From Kiloniellales bacterium (GTDB taxonomy: Bacteria > Pseudomonadota > Alphaproteobacteria > Kiloniellales > JAKSBE01), in the NCBI GenBank assembly GCA_030067055.1, contig JASJAL010000027.1, forward strand, positions 1-14,961: a stretch of 14,961 nt of DNA. Reading direction: 5' to 3'. The position numbers and the translations under genes were made by a program. Positions 6,272 to 14,041 of this stretch are shown here, piece by piece (positions within the stretch are counted from its first letter, which is position 1; every line of letters starts with the position of its first letter). A model generated the notes under the pieces. That model did no database searches. It was not told the DNA's origin and saw nothing but the letters and a program-made list of their open reading frames with translations.

Positions 6272-9200
6272 GGAGCCGCTCCCCGCTCGGATCGAAGAAG
6301 ACCGGCTCGGTTACCTTGCAGGCCACGGTCTTGTCCTTCAACGGCGCGTGGATCGTCTGGCCGATCCGCGCCCGGCCGCCCTTGACCAGGGCGAGCGCGA
6401 TCGAGCGGCCGATGTTGGGGCTGTGGTAGCTGGAGGAGACGTGGCCGATCATGGTCATGGGCGGCTGCGCCTGCGGGTGCTCGACCAGCTGCGCGCCCTC
6501 GGGCAGGACCTCGTCGATGTCCTCGGTCAGGATCCCGACCAGCTGCTTGCGGTCGGGCTTGTCCATGTCGGCGCGGGTCAGAGAGCGCTTGCCGATGAAG
6601 TCCTTCTTCTGGGAGACGATCCAGTCCATGCCGAGGTCGTGCGGGTTGATCGAGCCGTCGGTCTCTTGCCCGACGATGATGTAGCCCTTCTCGGCGCGCA
6701 GCACGTGCATGGCCTCGGTGCCGAAGGGGGTGATGTCGTAGGTCGCGCCGGCGGTCATGATCGCCTGCCAGAGCGCCAGGCCGCGGCTGGCCGGGACGTT
6801 GATCTCGTAGCCGGCCTCGCCGGTGAAGGAGACCCGGAAGATCCGCGCCGGGATGCCGCCGACCTCGGTCTCGGCCAAGCTCATGTGGGGCAGGGCGTTC
6901 GGCGATAGGTCCAGGTCGGTAAAGCCCGAGAGTAGGCGCCGGGCGTTGGGCCCGGAGAGCGAGAGGGTGGCGTAGTGCTCGGTGACGCTGGTCAGGTGGA
7001 CCTTCAGCTCCGGCCACTCGGTCTGCAGCCATTCCTCCAGGTGGGCCAGGACCGGGGCGGCGTTGCCGGTGGTCGTGGTCATCAGGAAGTGGTTCTCGCC
7101 CAGGCGCGCGGTGACGCCGTCGTCCATCACCATGCCGTCCTCGCCCAGCATCAGACCGTAGCGGCAGCGACCGACCTCCAGCTTGCTCCAGGCGTTGGTG
7201 TAGATCCGGTTCAAGAACTCGGCGGCGTCGGGACCCTGGATATCGATCTTGCCTAGGGTCGAGGCGTCGAGGATGCCGATCGACTGACGGCAGGCTAGCA
7301 CCTCGCGCTCGACCGCGGCGTGGAGGTCTTCGCCGTCGCGCGGGTAGTACCAGGGCCGCTTCCACTGGCCGACGTCCTCGAAGACCGCGCCGGCCTGCTC
7401 GTGCCAGGGATGGATCGGGGTCTTGCGCACCGGGTCGAGCAGCGCGTCGAGGTCGCGCCCGGCGTAGGCGCCGAAGCTGACCGGGGTGTAGGGCGGTCGG
7501 AAGGTGGTGACCCCGACCGATGGCAGCGGCACGCCGAAGTGCTCGGCGACGATGCCGATGGCGTTGACGTTGCCGGTCTTGCCCTGGTCGGTGCCCATGC
7601 CGGTGGTGGTGTAGCGCTTGACGTGCTCGATCGAGCGGTAGCCCTCGCGCAGGGCCAGCTTAAGGTCGGCGGCGGTGACATCGTTCTGCAGGTCGACAAA
7701 GGCCTTGCCGCCCTGGCCCAGGGGCCTGTCGGCCAGGGCCTTGTCGGGCGGCAGCCGCCAGATCCAGCGGGCGGGCAGGGGGCCCTGGTCGCTCGCCTTG
7801 GGCTGCTTGCGGCGGCCGCCCTTGGCCTTGAAGCCGGCATCGGCCGCGGCCTTGGTGCCGGCCTCGGCACCCTGCTTCAGGCAGCTCTGCAGACCGAAGG
7901 CGCCGTTGCTGGCACCGGCGCAGCGCACCGCTTGCCGGGCCTCGTCGGGGACGAAGCAGCCCAGCCCTTCGTCCCACTTCAGGCTGCCCTTGGCCTGGGA
8001 GAAGAGGTGGACCGTTGGGGTCCAGCCGCCGGCGACCGCCAGCACATCGCACTCGAGCTTCTCCGCCTCGCCAAGCACGGCGTCGCCGGCCTCGTTCAAG
8101 GTGGCGATCTTGACCGTGGCGATGCGATTGCGGCCCTCGGTCCCGACGACGGTTTGACCGGCCAGGATCGGCAGGCGAGCGGCCTCGGCCGCTTCGCTCA
8201 ATGGGCCCTCGGGCTCCGGGCGCAGGTCGACGATGCCGGCGATCGCCACGCCGGCGGCCTTCAGGTCGAGCGCGGTGCCGTAGCCAGAATCATTGTTGGT
8301 GAAGATCACGGCGCGCTTGCCCGGGCGGACGCCGTAGCGCTTGACGTAGGTCCGGCAAGCGCCGGCCAGCAGAATTCCCGGCCGGTCGTTGTCGGCGAAG
8401 ACCAGGGGCCGTTCGATGGCGCCGGTCGCCAGCACCACCTGCTTGGCGCGCAGCTTCCACAGCCGGTGTCGAGGAAGCTCTTCCGGCGGATCGCCGAGGT
8501 GATCGGTGACCCGCTCGAAGAGCGCCAGGTAGCCGTGGTCGTAGAAGGAGCTGACCGTGGTTCGGGTTAGGATCCGCACCTCGTCGTTCTGCTCGAGTTC
8601 GGCCAGGGCGGCGGCGACCCAGTCCAGCGCCGGCTTGCCGTCGATCTCCTCGGCGAGGCCGAGCAGGGCGCCGCCGGGCTCGGCCTGCTCGTCGGCCAGC
8701 ACCACCCGGGCCCCGGCGCGGGTGGCGGCCAGGGCGGCGGCCAGGCCGGCCGGGCCGGCGCCGACCACCAGGACGTCGCAGTGGGCGTGGGTCTTGTCGT
8801 AGCGGTCCGGATCGCGGCCCTCGGGTGCCTTGCCCAGGCCGGCGGCGCGGCGGATGACGTACTCGTAGCGCTCCCAGAGGCCGGCCGGCCACATGAAGGT
8901 CTTGTAGTAGAAGCCGGCCGGGATCATCCGCGAGGCCAGGTTGTTCACCACCCCGACGTCGAACTCCAAGTTCGGCCAGCGGTTCTGTGAGCGGGCTTCC
9001 AGGCCCTCGAAGATCTCCGCCTGGGTGGCCCGGATGTTGGGCTCGCTGCGTGCGCCGCGGCCGAGCTGGACCAGAGCGTTGGGCTCCTCGACCCCGGCGG
9101 AGAAGATGCCGCGCGGCCGGTGGTACTTGAAGCTGCGGCCGACCAGGTGGACGCCGTTGGCAAGCAGCGCCGAGGCCAGGGTGTCGCCGCGATAGCCCTG

Positions 9201-9284
9201 GTAGCTCTTGCCGTCGAAGCGGAAATTCACCGGCTTCGAGCGGTCGATGCGGCCCCCATCGGGCAGGCGGAAGTCCTGTGCCAT
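6264..9284 (-). CDS. soxA: Sarcosine oxidase alpha subunit SoxA
   Basis: This is the large subunit of the enzyme that oxidises sarcosine to glycine, passing the methyl group to tetrahydrofolate as 5,10-methylene-THF and reducing O2 to H2O2. The 1006-residue length matches the family. The N-terminal ferredoxin-like segment (about residues 15-100, with GRSFKYHRPRGI) is followed by a Rossmann dinucleotide-binding domain with GAGPAG at 175-180 and a second nucleotide segment with AVAGGWTPTVHL. The last 400 or so residues form a GcvT/T-protein fold that binds folate (DASTLGKIDIQGPDA, SLSGPNARRLL, SFTGEAGYEINVP, KGYIIVGQETDG). It starts 10 nt after the soxD stop, with GAGG overlapping that stop, and overlaps soxG, so the block is cotranslated. 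Confidence 0.97.
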   Translation of the reverse strand: MAQDFRLPDGGRIDRSKPVNFRFDGKSYQGYRGDTLASALLANGVHLVGRSFKYHRPRGIFSAGVEEPNALVQLGRGARSEPNIRATQAEIFEGLEARSQNRWPNLEFDVGVVNNLASRMIPAGFYYKTFMWPAGLWERYEYVIRRAAGLGKAPEGRDPDRYDKTHAHCDVLVVGAGPAGLAAALAATRAGARVVLADEQAEPGGALLGLAEEIDGKPALDWVAAALAELEQNDEVRILTRTTVSSFYDHGYLALFERVTDHLGDPPEELPRHRLWKLRAKQVVLATGAIERPLVFADNDRPGILLAGACRTYVKRYGVRPGKRAVIFTNNDSGYGTALDLKAAGVAIAGIVDLRPEPEGPLSEAAEAARLPILAGQTVVGTEGRNRIATVKIATLNEAGDAVLGEAEKLECDVLAVAGGWTPTVHLFSQAKGSLKWDEGLGCFVPDEARQAVRCAGASNGAFGLQSCLKQGAEAGTKAAADAGFKAKGGRRKQPKASDQGPLPARWIWRLPPDKALADRPLGQGGKAFVDLQNDVTAADLKLALREGYRSIEHVKRYTTTGMGTDQGKTGNVNAIGIVAEHFGVPLPSVGVTTFRPPYTPVSFGAYAGRDLDALLDPVRKTPIHPWHEQAGAVFEDVGQWKRPWYYPRDGEDLHAAVEREVLACRQSIGILDASTLGKIDIQGPDAAEFLNRIYTNAWSKLEVGRCRYGLMLGEDGMVMDDGVTARLGENHFLMTTTTGNAAPVLAHLEEWLQTEWPELKVHLTSVTEHYATLSLSGPNARRLLSGFTDLDLSPNALPHMSLAETEVGGIPARIFRVSFTGEAGYEINVPASRGLALWQAIMTAGATYDITPFGTEAMHVLRAEKGYIIVGQETDGSINPHDLGMDWIVSQKKDFIGKRSLTRADMDKPDRKQLVGILTEDIDEVLPEGAQLVEHPQAQPPMTMIGHVSSSYHSPNIGRSIALALVKGGRARIGQTIHAPLKDKTVACKVTEPVFFDPSGERLRA

Positions 9285-9294
9285 CCCGGGCGCC

Positions 9295-9588
9295 TCAGAT
9301 GTAGGTCGTCTTGTCGAGCTTGGGCGGCTTCTCGCCCATGCGGTAGACCGCCAGGATCCGGTAGCTGACCGTGTCGCGTGCGAGATTGAACCAGCGCCGG
9401 CAGCCGTGGCTGTGGCACCAGCGCTCGAGCAGGACCCCCTTCACGTTGGCGCGCATGAAGACGTAGTCGCCCCAGTCCTCGTCGGAGAGCTTCTCCGGGT
9501 TCTTGGGCCGGGCGATGTGCGCCTCGCCGCCGTAGCCGAACTCGCTCTCGGCACGCGGGCCGCACCACGGGCAGTCGATCAGAAGCAT
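9295..9588 (-). CDS. soxD: Sarcosine oxidase delta subunit SoxD
   Basis: This 97-residue subunit carries the structural zinc site of sarcosine oxidase. Cys6 and Cys9 in CPWCGPR, His59 and Cys63 in CHSHGC occupy the same numbered positions as the zinc ligands known in Corynebacterium sarcosine oxidase. ATG 9588 is preferred over the longer open frame reaching 9846 because the delta family begins exactly at MLLIDCPWC, GGAGG lies 5 nt upstream, and a longer version would run into soxB. Gaps to soxB (11 nt) and soxA (10 nt) are minimal. Confidence 0.96.
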   Translation of the reverse strand: MLLIDCPWCGPRAESEFGYGGEAHIARPKNPEKLSDEDWGDYVFMRANVKGVLLERWCHSHGCRRWFNLARDTVSYRILAVYRMGEKPPKLDKTTYI

Positions 9589-9599
9589 CCGGCCCTCCC

Positions 9600-10853
9600 T
9601 CAGTGCGCCACGGCGGCGGCGCCGTGCTCGTCGATCAGGAAGCCGCTGTGGTAGCGGTCCAGCGCGAAGGGCGCGTTGAGCGGGTGCGGCTCGTCGCGGG
9701 CGATGGTGTGGGCGAAGACGTGACCGGAGCCGGGAGTCGCCTTGAAGCCGCCGGTGCCCCAGCCGCAGTTGATGTAGAGGCCCTCGACCGGGGTCTTGGA
9801 GAGGATCGGGCTGGCGTCCGGGCAGACGTCGACGATGCCGCCCCAATTGCGGAGCATGCGCATCCGCCGGAACATCGGGAAGAGCTCGCAGATCGCCGCC
9901 AGGGTCTCCTCGGTGACCGCGATTCCGCCGCGCTGGCCGTAGCCGACGTAGTGGTCAACGCCGGCGCCGATCACCAGCTCGCCCTTGTCGGACTGGGAAA
10001 TGTAGGCGTGCACCGCGTTCGACATGATCACGGTGTCGAGCACCGGCTTGATCGGCTCCGAGACCAGGGCCTGGAGCGGCAGGCTCTGGACCGGCAGGCG
10101 GAAACCGGCTTGCTCGGCCAGTACGCTGGAGTGGCCGGCGACCACTAGGCCGACCTTGGCGGCCTCGATCCGGCCCTTGCCGGTGCGCAGCGCCTGGACC
10201 TTGCCGTTGGAGATGTCGAAGCCCTCGACCGGGCACTCCTGGATGATGTCGACGCCCAGGGCATCGGCGGCCCGGGCGTAGCCCCAGGCGACCGCATCGT
10301 GGCGGGCGGTCCCGCCGCGGCGCTGCAGCGAGGCGCCCAGGACCGGGTAGCGGCCGTCGCTGCGCAGGTCGATGATCGGGCAGAAGGCCTTGATCTGGGC
10401 CGGGCTGAGGAACTCGGAGTCGATGCCGTTCAGGCGATTGGCGCTGACCCGGCGGTTCAGCTCGCGCAGGTCGTGCTGGTTGTGCGCCAGGTTCATCACC
10501 CCGCGCTGGCTGAACATGACGTTGTAGTTCAGGTCCTGGGACAGGCCCTCCCAGAGCTTCAAGGCGTGCTCGTAGAGCCGGGCGCTCTCGTCCCAAAGGT
10601 AGTTGGAGCGCACGATGGTGGTATTGCGGCCGGTGTTGCCGCCGCCCAGCCAGCCGCGCTCGATCACCGCGACATCGGTGATTCCATGCTCCTTGGCCAG
10701 GTAGTAGGCGGTTGCCAGTCCGTGGCCGCCGCCGCCCACGATGACCACGTCGTAGGACGGCTTGGGCTCCGGGCTCCGCCAGGCCTCGGGCCAGTCCTCA
10801 TGGTAGCTGGCCGCGTTGCGCAGCAAGCTGAAGATCGAGTAGCGCGGCGTCAT
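9600..10853 (-). CDS. soxB: Sarcosine oxidase beta subunit SoxB
   Basis: The beta subunit is the catalytic flavoprotein that oxidises sarcosine, with non-covalent FAD and covalent FMN. The 417-residue protein shows the FAD-binding [18 protein letters not shown] (residues 37-54), [16 protein letters not shown] and the [11 protein letters not shown] segment, in which His185 corresponds to the histidine that carries covalent FMN in the family. The C-terminal [17 protein letters not shown] is the conserved flavin-contact loop. ATG 10853 is the first start after the promoter region and has GGGGAGG just upstream, at a short spacing of 3-4 nt. It is the first gene of soxBDAG and is divergent from the GlxA-type regulator. 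Confidence 0.97.
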   Translation of the reverse strand: MTPRYSIFSLLRNAASYHEDWPEAWRSPEPKPSYDVVIVGGGGHGLATAYYLAKEHGITDVAVIERGWLGGGNTGRNTTIVRSNYLWDESARLYEHALKLWEGLSQDLNYNVMFSQRGVMNLAHNQHDLRELNRRVSANRLNGIDSEFLSPAQIKAFCPIIDLRSDGRYPVLGASLQRRGGTARHDAVAWGYARAADALGVDIIQECPVEGFDISNGKVQALRTGKGRIEAAKVGLVVAGHSSVLAEQAGFRLPVQSLPLQALVSEPIKPVLDTVIMSNAVHAYISQSDKGELVIGAGVDHYVGYGQRGGIAVTEETLAAICELFPMFRRMRMLRNWGGIVDVCPDASPILSKTPVEGLYINCGWGTGGFKATPGSGHVFAHTIARDEPHPLNAPFALDRYHSGFLIDEHGAAAVAH

Positions 10854-10883
10854 GGGCCTCCCCGGCGTTGCGCTGCGGCGCCT

Positions 10884-10911
10884 ATCCTGGCACAGGGCGT
10901 CGCATTTTCAA
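10884..10911 (-). promoter_or_regulatory. Candidate sigma-70 promoter of soxBDAG
   Basis: On the minus strand TTGAAA (10911-10906) is followed after 16 nt by CAGGAT (10889-10884), placing a transcription start about 25 nt before soxB. The -10 box matches consensus at only three positions, including the key A2 and T6, which fits a promoter needing an activator. A short palindrome CCTG-GCA-CAGG (10886-10896) overlaps the -10 and may be a protein site. Confidence 0.35.
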
Positions 10912-11086
10912 TAGTTTCCAAGGAGCTGGTGCGACCTCTGAAGGCTTGGGGATGAGCCTTTTGCCGGCCAGCGGCTAGCGGGCCAACGCCCTCAATTTTT
11001 CATTTCGCGACACCGGGCAATTTATGCCAGAGTGACCGCAAAAGGCGGCAAAAAGACGCCAGGTTTAGGCGCGGGGATTGGTATCT

Positions 11087-12097
11087 ATGCTGGCTGCACC
11101 ACCGCGAGAGCTGCCACACCGGATCGGCTTCTTGCTGATTCCGCAGTTCTCGATGATTTCATTTTCGACGGCGCTGGAGCCGCTTCGCCTGGCCAACCGG
11201 CAGTCGGGCAAGGACCTCTACGCCTGGGAGCTCTTCTCCCCGGACGGCCGGCCGGTCATGGCCTCGAACGGGATCGAGGTCCGGGTCCAGGGCGGCATGG
11301 AAGCGGCCAATGCCTTGCCGGTGGTGGTGGTCTGCGCCGGGATCGACGTCCACCGCTTCGACAACAAGGCGGTCCTGTCCTGGCTGCGCCGAATGGACCG
11401 CAAGGGCAGCGATATCGGCGCCGTTTGCACCGCCAGCCACATCCTGGCCCGGGCCGGACTGCTCGACGGCTTCCGCTGCACTATCCACTGGGAGAACCTG
11501 GCGAGCTTCGCCGAGGACTTCCCCAACATCGAGGTCAGCTCCGAGATCTTCGAGATCGACCGAAACCGCTTCACCTGCGCCGGCGGCACGGCGCCGCTGG
11601 ACATGATGCTGAACATGATCTCGCTGCAGCACGGCCACGAGCTGGCGGCGAGCGTCGCCGACCAGTTCATGCACGAGCGGATCCGCGACCAGCACGACCA
11701 CCAGCGGATCTCGCTGCCGGCCCGCCTCGGCGTCCGCCATCCCAAGCTGCTGACCGTCATCGAGATGATGGAGCAGAACCTGGAAGAGCCGCTGTCCCGC
11801 AGCGAGCTGGCGCGGGCGGCGCGGCTCTCGACCCGCCAGCTGGAGCGGCTGTTCCGCAAGTACCTGAGCCGCTCTCCGGCCCGCTATTACCTGGAGCTGA
11901 GGCTGAACCGGGCGCGCCTGCTGTTGCTGCAGACCAACATGTCGGTGATCGACGTGGCGCTGGCCTGCGGCTTCGTCTCGGCCTCGCACTTCTCCAAGTG
12001 CTATCGCGACTTCTTCGGCCACACCCCGCGCAAGGAGCGTGGTTTGCCGCTGACCAGCAGCGGAGCCGGAAACAACCGGGTCGTCGCCGCGATCTAG
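11087..12097 (+). CDS. GlxA-family AraC-type regulator (GbdR-like) with DJ-1/PfpI sensor domain
   Basis: This transcription factor joins an N-terminal DJ-1/PfpI-like domain (about residues 11-190, RIGFLLIPQFSMISFSTALEP is the family opening with GFLLIPQFSM, and Cys114 in GAVCTASHILA sits at the nucleophile-elbow position) to a C-terminal double helix-turn-helix AraC domain (about 225-316, with LARAARLSTRQLERLF and ALACGFVSASHFSKCY). The architecture matches GbdR, which in Pseudomonas senses glycine betaine and dimethylglycine and activates the sox genes. Divergence from soxB suggests it is the activator of soxBDAG. ATG 11087 is chosen over an in-frame TTG at 11078 because the GGGG site at 11073-11076 is about 10 nt before the ATG but adjacent to the TTG. 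The family is firm; the ligand is inferred from context. Confidence 0.9.
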   Translation: MLAAPPRELPHRIGFLLIPQFSMISFSTALEPLRLANRQSGKDLYAWELFSPDGRPVMASNGIEVRVQGGMEAANALPVVVVCAGIDVHRFDNKAVLSWLRRMDRKGSDIGAVCTASHILARAGLLDGFRCTIHWENLASFAEDFPNIEVSSEIFEIDRNRFTCAGGTAPLDMMLNMISLQHGHELAASVADQFMHERIRDQHDHQRISLPARLGVRHPKLLTVIEMMEQNLEEPLSRSELARAARLSTRQLERLFRKYLSRSPARYYLELRLNRARLLLLQTNMSVIDVALACGFVSASHFSKCYRDFFGHTPRKERGLPLTSSGAGNNRVVAAI

Positions 12098-12116
12098 GCC
12101 GCCCCAGACATTTCGA

Positions 12117-12677
12117 TCAGAAGTTCGTCTTTGGCGCGCGGGCGAAGAGCCGGCGGACCATGGGCTCGAAGGCCTCCAGGGGCAGGGTGTCGTAGTCCGG
12201 GTCGAAGGAAGTCTGGTCCCAGCGCTCGCAGAAATCGGCGGTCATCTCGAAGCAGGGATGGCCGCGGAATTGCTCGCGGGCGTCCCGGTCCAGGCCGAAG
12301 TGGTGGAAGTAGTAGTAGCCCTGAAAGACGCCGTGGTGCAGGACCAGCCAGTGGTTCTCGTCGCTGATGTAGGGCCGCAGGACCGCGGCGGCGAGCTGGC
12401 TGTGGTTGTCCGGGGCCAGGACGTCGCCGATGTCGTGGAGCAGGGCGACCACGACCATCTCCTCGTCGGCCTCGTCGCGGAGTGCCCGGGTCGCGCTCTG
12501 CAGCGAATGCTGGTAGCGGTCGATCCGGTAGCCGAACTTCGGCCCCGCCATCGACTTCAGGGTGCCGAGCACGTTGTCGGCGAGGGTGGCCTGCGTGTGG
12601 GCGCGAAGCAGGCCGTCGACCAGGGCGTAGTCCTCGGCCGTGCCCTGGTCCATGCGGGTGAAGCTGACGCTGTCCAT
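12117..12677 (-). CDS. HD-domain protein resembling the PhnZ/TmpB diiron oxygenases
   Basis: This 186-residue protein has an HD metal-binding fold. Candidate ligands are His57 (RYQHSLQ), His81-Asp82 (LLHDIGD), His92 (DNHSQL), His114 or His115 (LHHGVF) and Asp154 (RWDQ). The six-ligand pattern, the spacing His57 to His81 (24, the same as in PhnZ) and the small size resemble PhnZ and TmpB, which use a mixed-valent diiron centre to cleave C-P bonds. TmpB makes glycine betaine from hydroxylated trimethylaminoethylphosphonate. The PhnZ lid residues Tyr24 and Glu27 are not found at matching spacing, so substrate may differ, and a plain phosphohydrolase is the alternative. ATG 12677 has AGGAGG 6 nt upstream, and TAGAAT at 12713-12708 could be its -10. 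It is convergent with the regulator, 19 nt apart. Confidence 0.75.
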   Translation of the reverse strand: MDSVSFTRMDQGTAEDYALVDGLLRAHTQATLADNVLGTLKSMAGPKFGYRIDRYQHSLQSATRALRDEADEEMVVVALLHDIGDVLAPDNHSQLAAAVLRPYISDENHWLVLHHGVFQGYYYFHHFGLDRDAREQFRGHPCFEMTADFCERWDQTSFDPDYDTLPLEAFEPMVRRLFARAPKTNF

Positions 12678-12724
12678 AGTTGCCCTCCTGATCTTCGATC
12701 GACCGCTATTCTATCCGTCGAGGC

Positions 12725-13006
12725 TCACTGCGTTTGCGCCGCCCAATCCTCCGCCGGCAGGGCGTAGCCGAAAGTCCGGCCCTTGGGCGTGACCCTATCA
12801 TGGTCGATGCGGAAGCCGAGCGCCTCCATGATCAGGCGAGAGACGCCGCCGCGCTGCTCCACCGCCGACAAAATCCGTCTCGGTGCGAAGGACCCGGAGC
12901 CCTGATCGAGAACGGCAGCCGCCGCCTCGCGGGCAAGACCCTGCTTCCAATAGGATGACAACAGGGTGCGGCGCGGGAAGCGCTCGGGCCGCTGAAGACG
13001 CCGCAC
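12725..13006 (-). CDS. Hypothetical small protein, possibly a gene remnant
   Basis: A 93-codon frame starting at GTG 13006 and ending 47 nt before the HD-domain gene. It is rich in Arg and Ala at the N-terminus and ends in GRTFGYALPAEDW, which reads like real protein, but I do not recognise a family. There is no ribosome site before the GTG. In another frame just upstream, an ATG at 13038 opens MLKNTGAFVCECGVFSG, with a Cys-X-Cys pair, before running into low-quality sequence; the two parts could be one gene broken by a frameshift. If expressed, it could be read together with the HD gene. Low confidence. Confidence 0.3.
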   Translation of the reverse strand: MRRLQRPERFPRRTLLSSYWKQGLAREAAAAVLDQGSGSFAPRRILSAVEQRGGVSRLIMEALGFRIDHDRVTPKGRTFGYALPAEDWAAQTQ

Positions 13007-13360
13007 TCGCAGACGAAGGCGCCGGTGTTCTTGAGCATAATGGGCCTTCGCGGGCCCCGTCTGGCCACGTCGGCTTTCGGGTGGAGAGCAGAGCTTCAGG
13101 CCAGGAAAGCGGACATTGTCGCTGGAAGGTCCGATGCCGGAGAAGGAGCAGACATCAAATGTCAGTAGATGTCAGGGCTGGGAATAGCCACTAGCAGTCA
13201 TTCTGAACTGCCGATTAGATCTGTCTTGCGCTCTTGATGGGCTGCAGATAGATCGATGTTTCTGCCAAGCTCCCAGGAGTTTGGACGACCGGGTGGCACT
13301 ATCCGTGCGGGCGGTTCACCCAGACGACTGGGACCGCGAGCAGGAGACGATCCTATAGCA
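13007..13360. other. Gene-poor stretch upstream of the MlaC-like gene
   Basis: No convincing coding frame lies here. The open frame that reads into the MlaC-like gene from 13256 is an upstream extension lacking a signal peptide. The region includes the possible broken start of the small hypothetical gene (13038-13007), GACA-T-TGTC at 13112-13120, and a cluster of GACAT/ATGTC elements at 13151-13175. Base composition shifts toward A+T relative to the sox block. The promoter of the MlaC-like gene should lie toward the right end but no clear hexamers stand out. Confidence 0.5.
13151..13175. repeat. GACAT/ATGTC repeat cluster
   Basis: GACAT (13151-13155) and ATGTC (13159-13163) form an inverted repeat with a 3-nt centre. 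A second ATGTCAG (13169-13175) repeats the first (13159-13165) exactly 10 bp later, one helical turn. A related GACA-T-TGTC lies at 13112-13120. This could be a protein-binding array; short repeats can arise by chance. Confidence 0.3.
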
Positions 13361-14041
13361 ATGAAGTCGTCAACTCCTTGGATGGCCATATTGTTGGTGC
13401 TGACTTTGGGCAGCACACTTCCGTCTGCGGCGTTTGCCTCCGCCGAAGAGCCACCGTTTCGCGAAGCGCGCGCTTTTCTCGCCTCGCTCGGCGAACAGAT
13501 AATCGACGTTGCTCGGGATAAGGTTTCCCCTAGAAGAGTACGGGAATCCCGTATTCGCGATCGGTTGCGCAAAGATTTCGACTTAAATGTCATATCCCGC
13601 ATAGTCTTGGGCAAGCATTGGCGCAGAATCAGTCAAGACCAGCGCAAGATATTCATTGAGGTCTTCACCGACGCTATGGTCCAGCAGATACTGACGTTGT
13701 TCGCCAAATACTCGGGCGAAACATTTGACATCACTGCGGTCGGCAGCGACCGCACCAACGACAAGCTGATTGCAATCACTGTGACCGTCATGCGATCCAA
13801 CGGCACCTTACTGGCCAAGGTCTATTGGCGGATTCTCAAGGACGGAGACCACTTCAAGGTCGTCGACATCGTCATCGAAGGCATCAGCTTGGCCCTGACC
13901 TTGAGGCACGAGTACGCAGCGGTGATCGAGAGGTCGGACGGTAGAGTGGATGGCCTGATCGAACAATTGCGTAAGTCTGTCGCCAGAAAGCAGGATAGCG
14001 ACAATGCTGGGACTGGAGAAAGATCCGACGCCCGACGATGA
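13361..14041 (+). CDS. MlaC/Ttg2D-family periplasmic lipid-binding protein (orphan)
   Basis: Proteins of this family carry phospholipids, or hopanoid-related lipids in the case of HpnM, across the periplasm. The 226-residue product has a signal peptide (MKSS start, hydrophobic core, likely cleavage after AFA near residue 25). The family features follow: FDLNVISRIVLGKHWRRIS, FTDAMVQQILTLFAKYSGE, VYWRILKDGDHFKVVDIVIEG and RHEYAAVIER. ATG 13361 gives the proper signal peptide; AGGAGA lies about 13 nt upstream, a long spacing. MlaC normally sits in an operon with mlaFED ATPase, permease and MCE genes; none is present here. Codon use is more A+T rich than the sox genes, which hints at a different history. 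A short open frame overlaps its stop in ATGA but does not look like a protein. Confidence 0.85.
   Translation: MKSSTPWMAILLVLTLGSTLPSAAFASAEEPPFREARAFLASLGEQIIDVARDKVSPRRVRESRIRDRLRKDFDLNVISRIVLGKHWRRISQDQRKIFIEVFTDAMVQQILTLFAKYSGETFDITAVGSDRTNDKLIAITVTVMRSNGTLLAKVYWRILKDGDHFKVVDIVIEGISLALTLRHEYAAVIERSDGRVDGLIEQLRKSVARKQDSDNAGTGERSDARR

Noticed and set aside
5633..6385. 250-codon plus-strand frame antisense to soxG
   Set aside because: Gly/Ala/Glu low-complexity composition over a well-recognised SoxG gene.
7320..8570. 416-codon plus-strand frame antisense to soxA
   Set aside because: Long only because of very high GC; soxA on the other strand has full-length family similarity.
9295..9846. 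183-codon version of soxD
   Set aside because: The extra N-terminus is Arg/Pro rich and overlaps soxB; the delta family begins at MLLIDCPWC.
11016..11028. GGCA-N5-TGCC upstream of the regulator gene
   Set aside because: Four-base arms are too short to stand out from chance without comparison to other genomes.
11159..12022. 287-codon minus-strand frame antisense to the regulator
   Set aside because: Biased composition and no motif; shadow of a real gene.
11032..12195. 387-codon plus-strand frame overlapping the GlxA-type regulator
   Set aside because: Low-complexity composition; the regulator in the neighbouring frame has clear DJ-1 and AraC domains.
12695..12702. TCGATCGA palindrome upstream of the HD gene
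   Set aside because: Only 8 nt and common in high-GC genomes; no second copy or spacing that implies a site.
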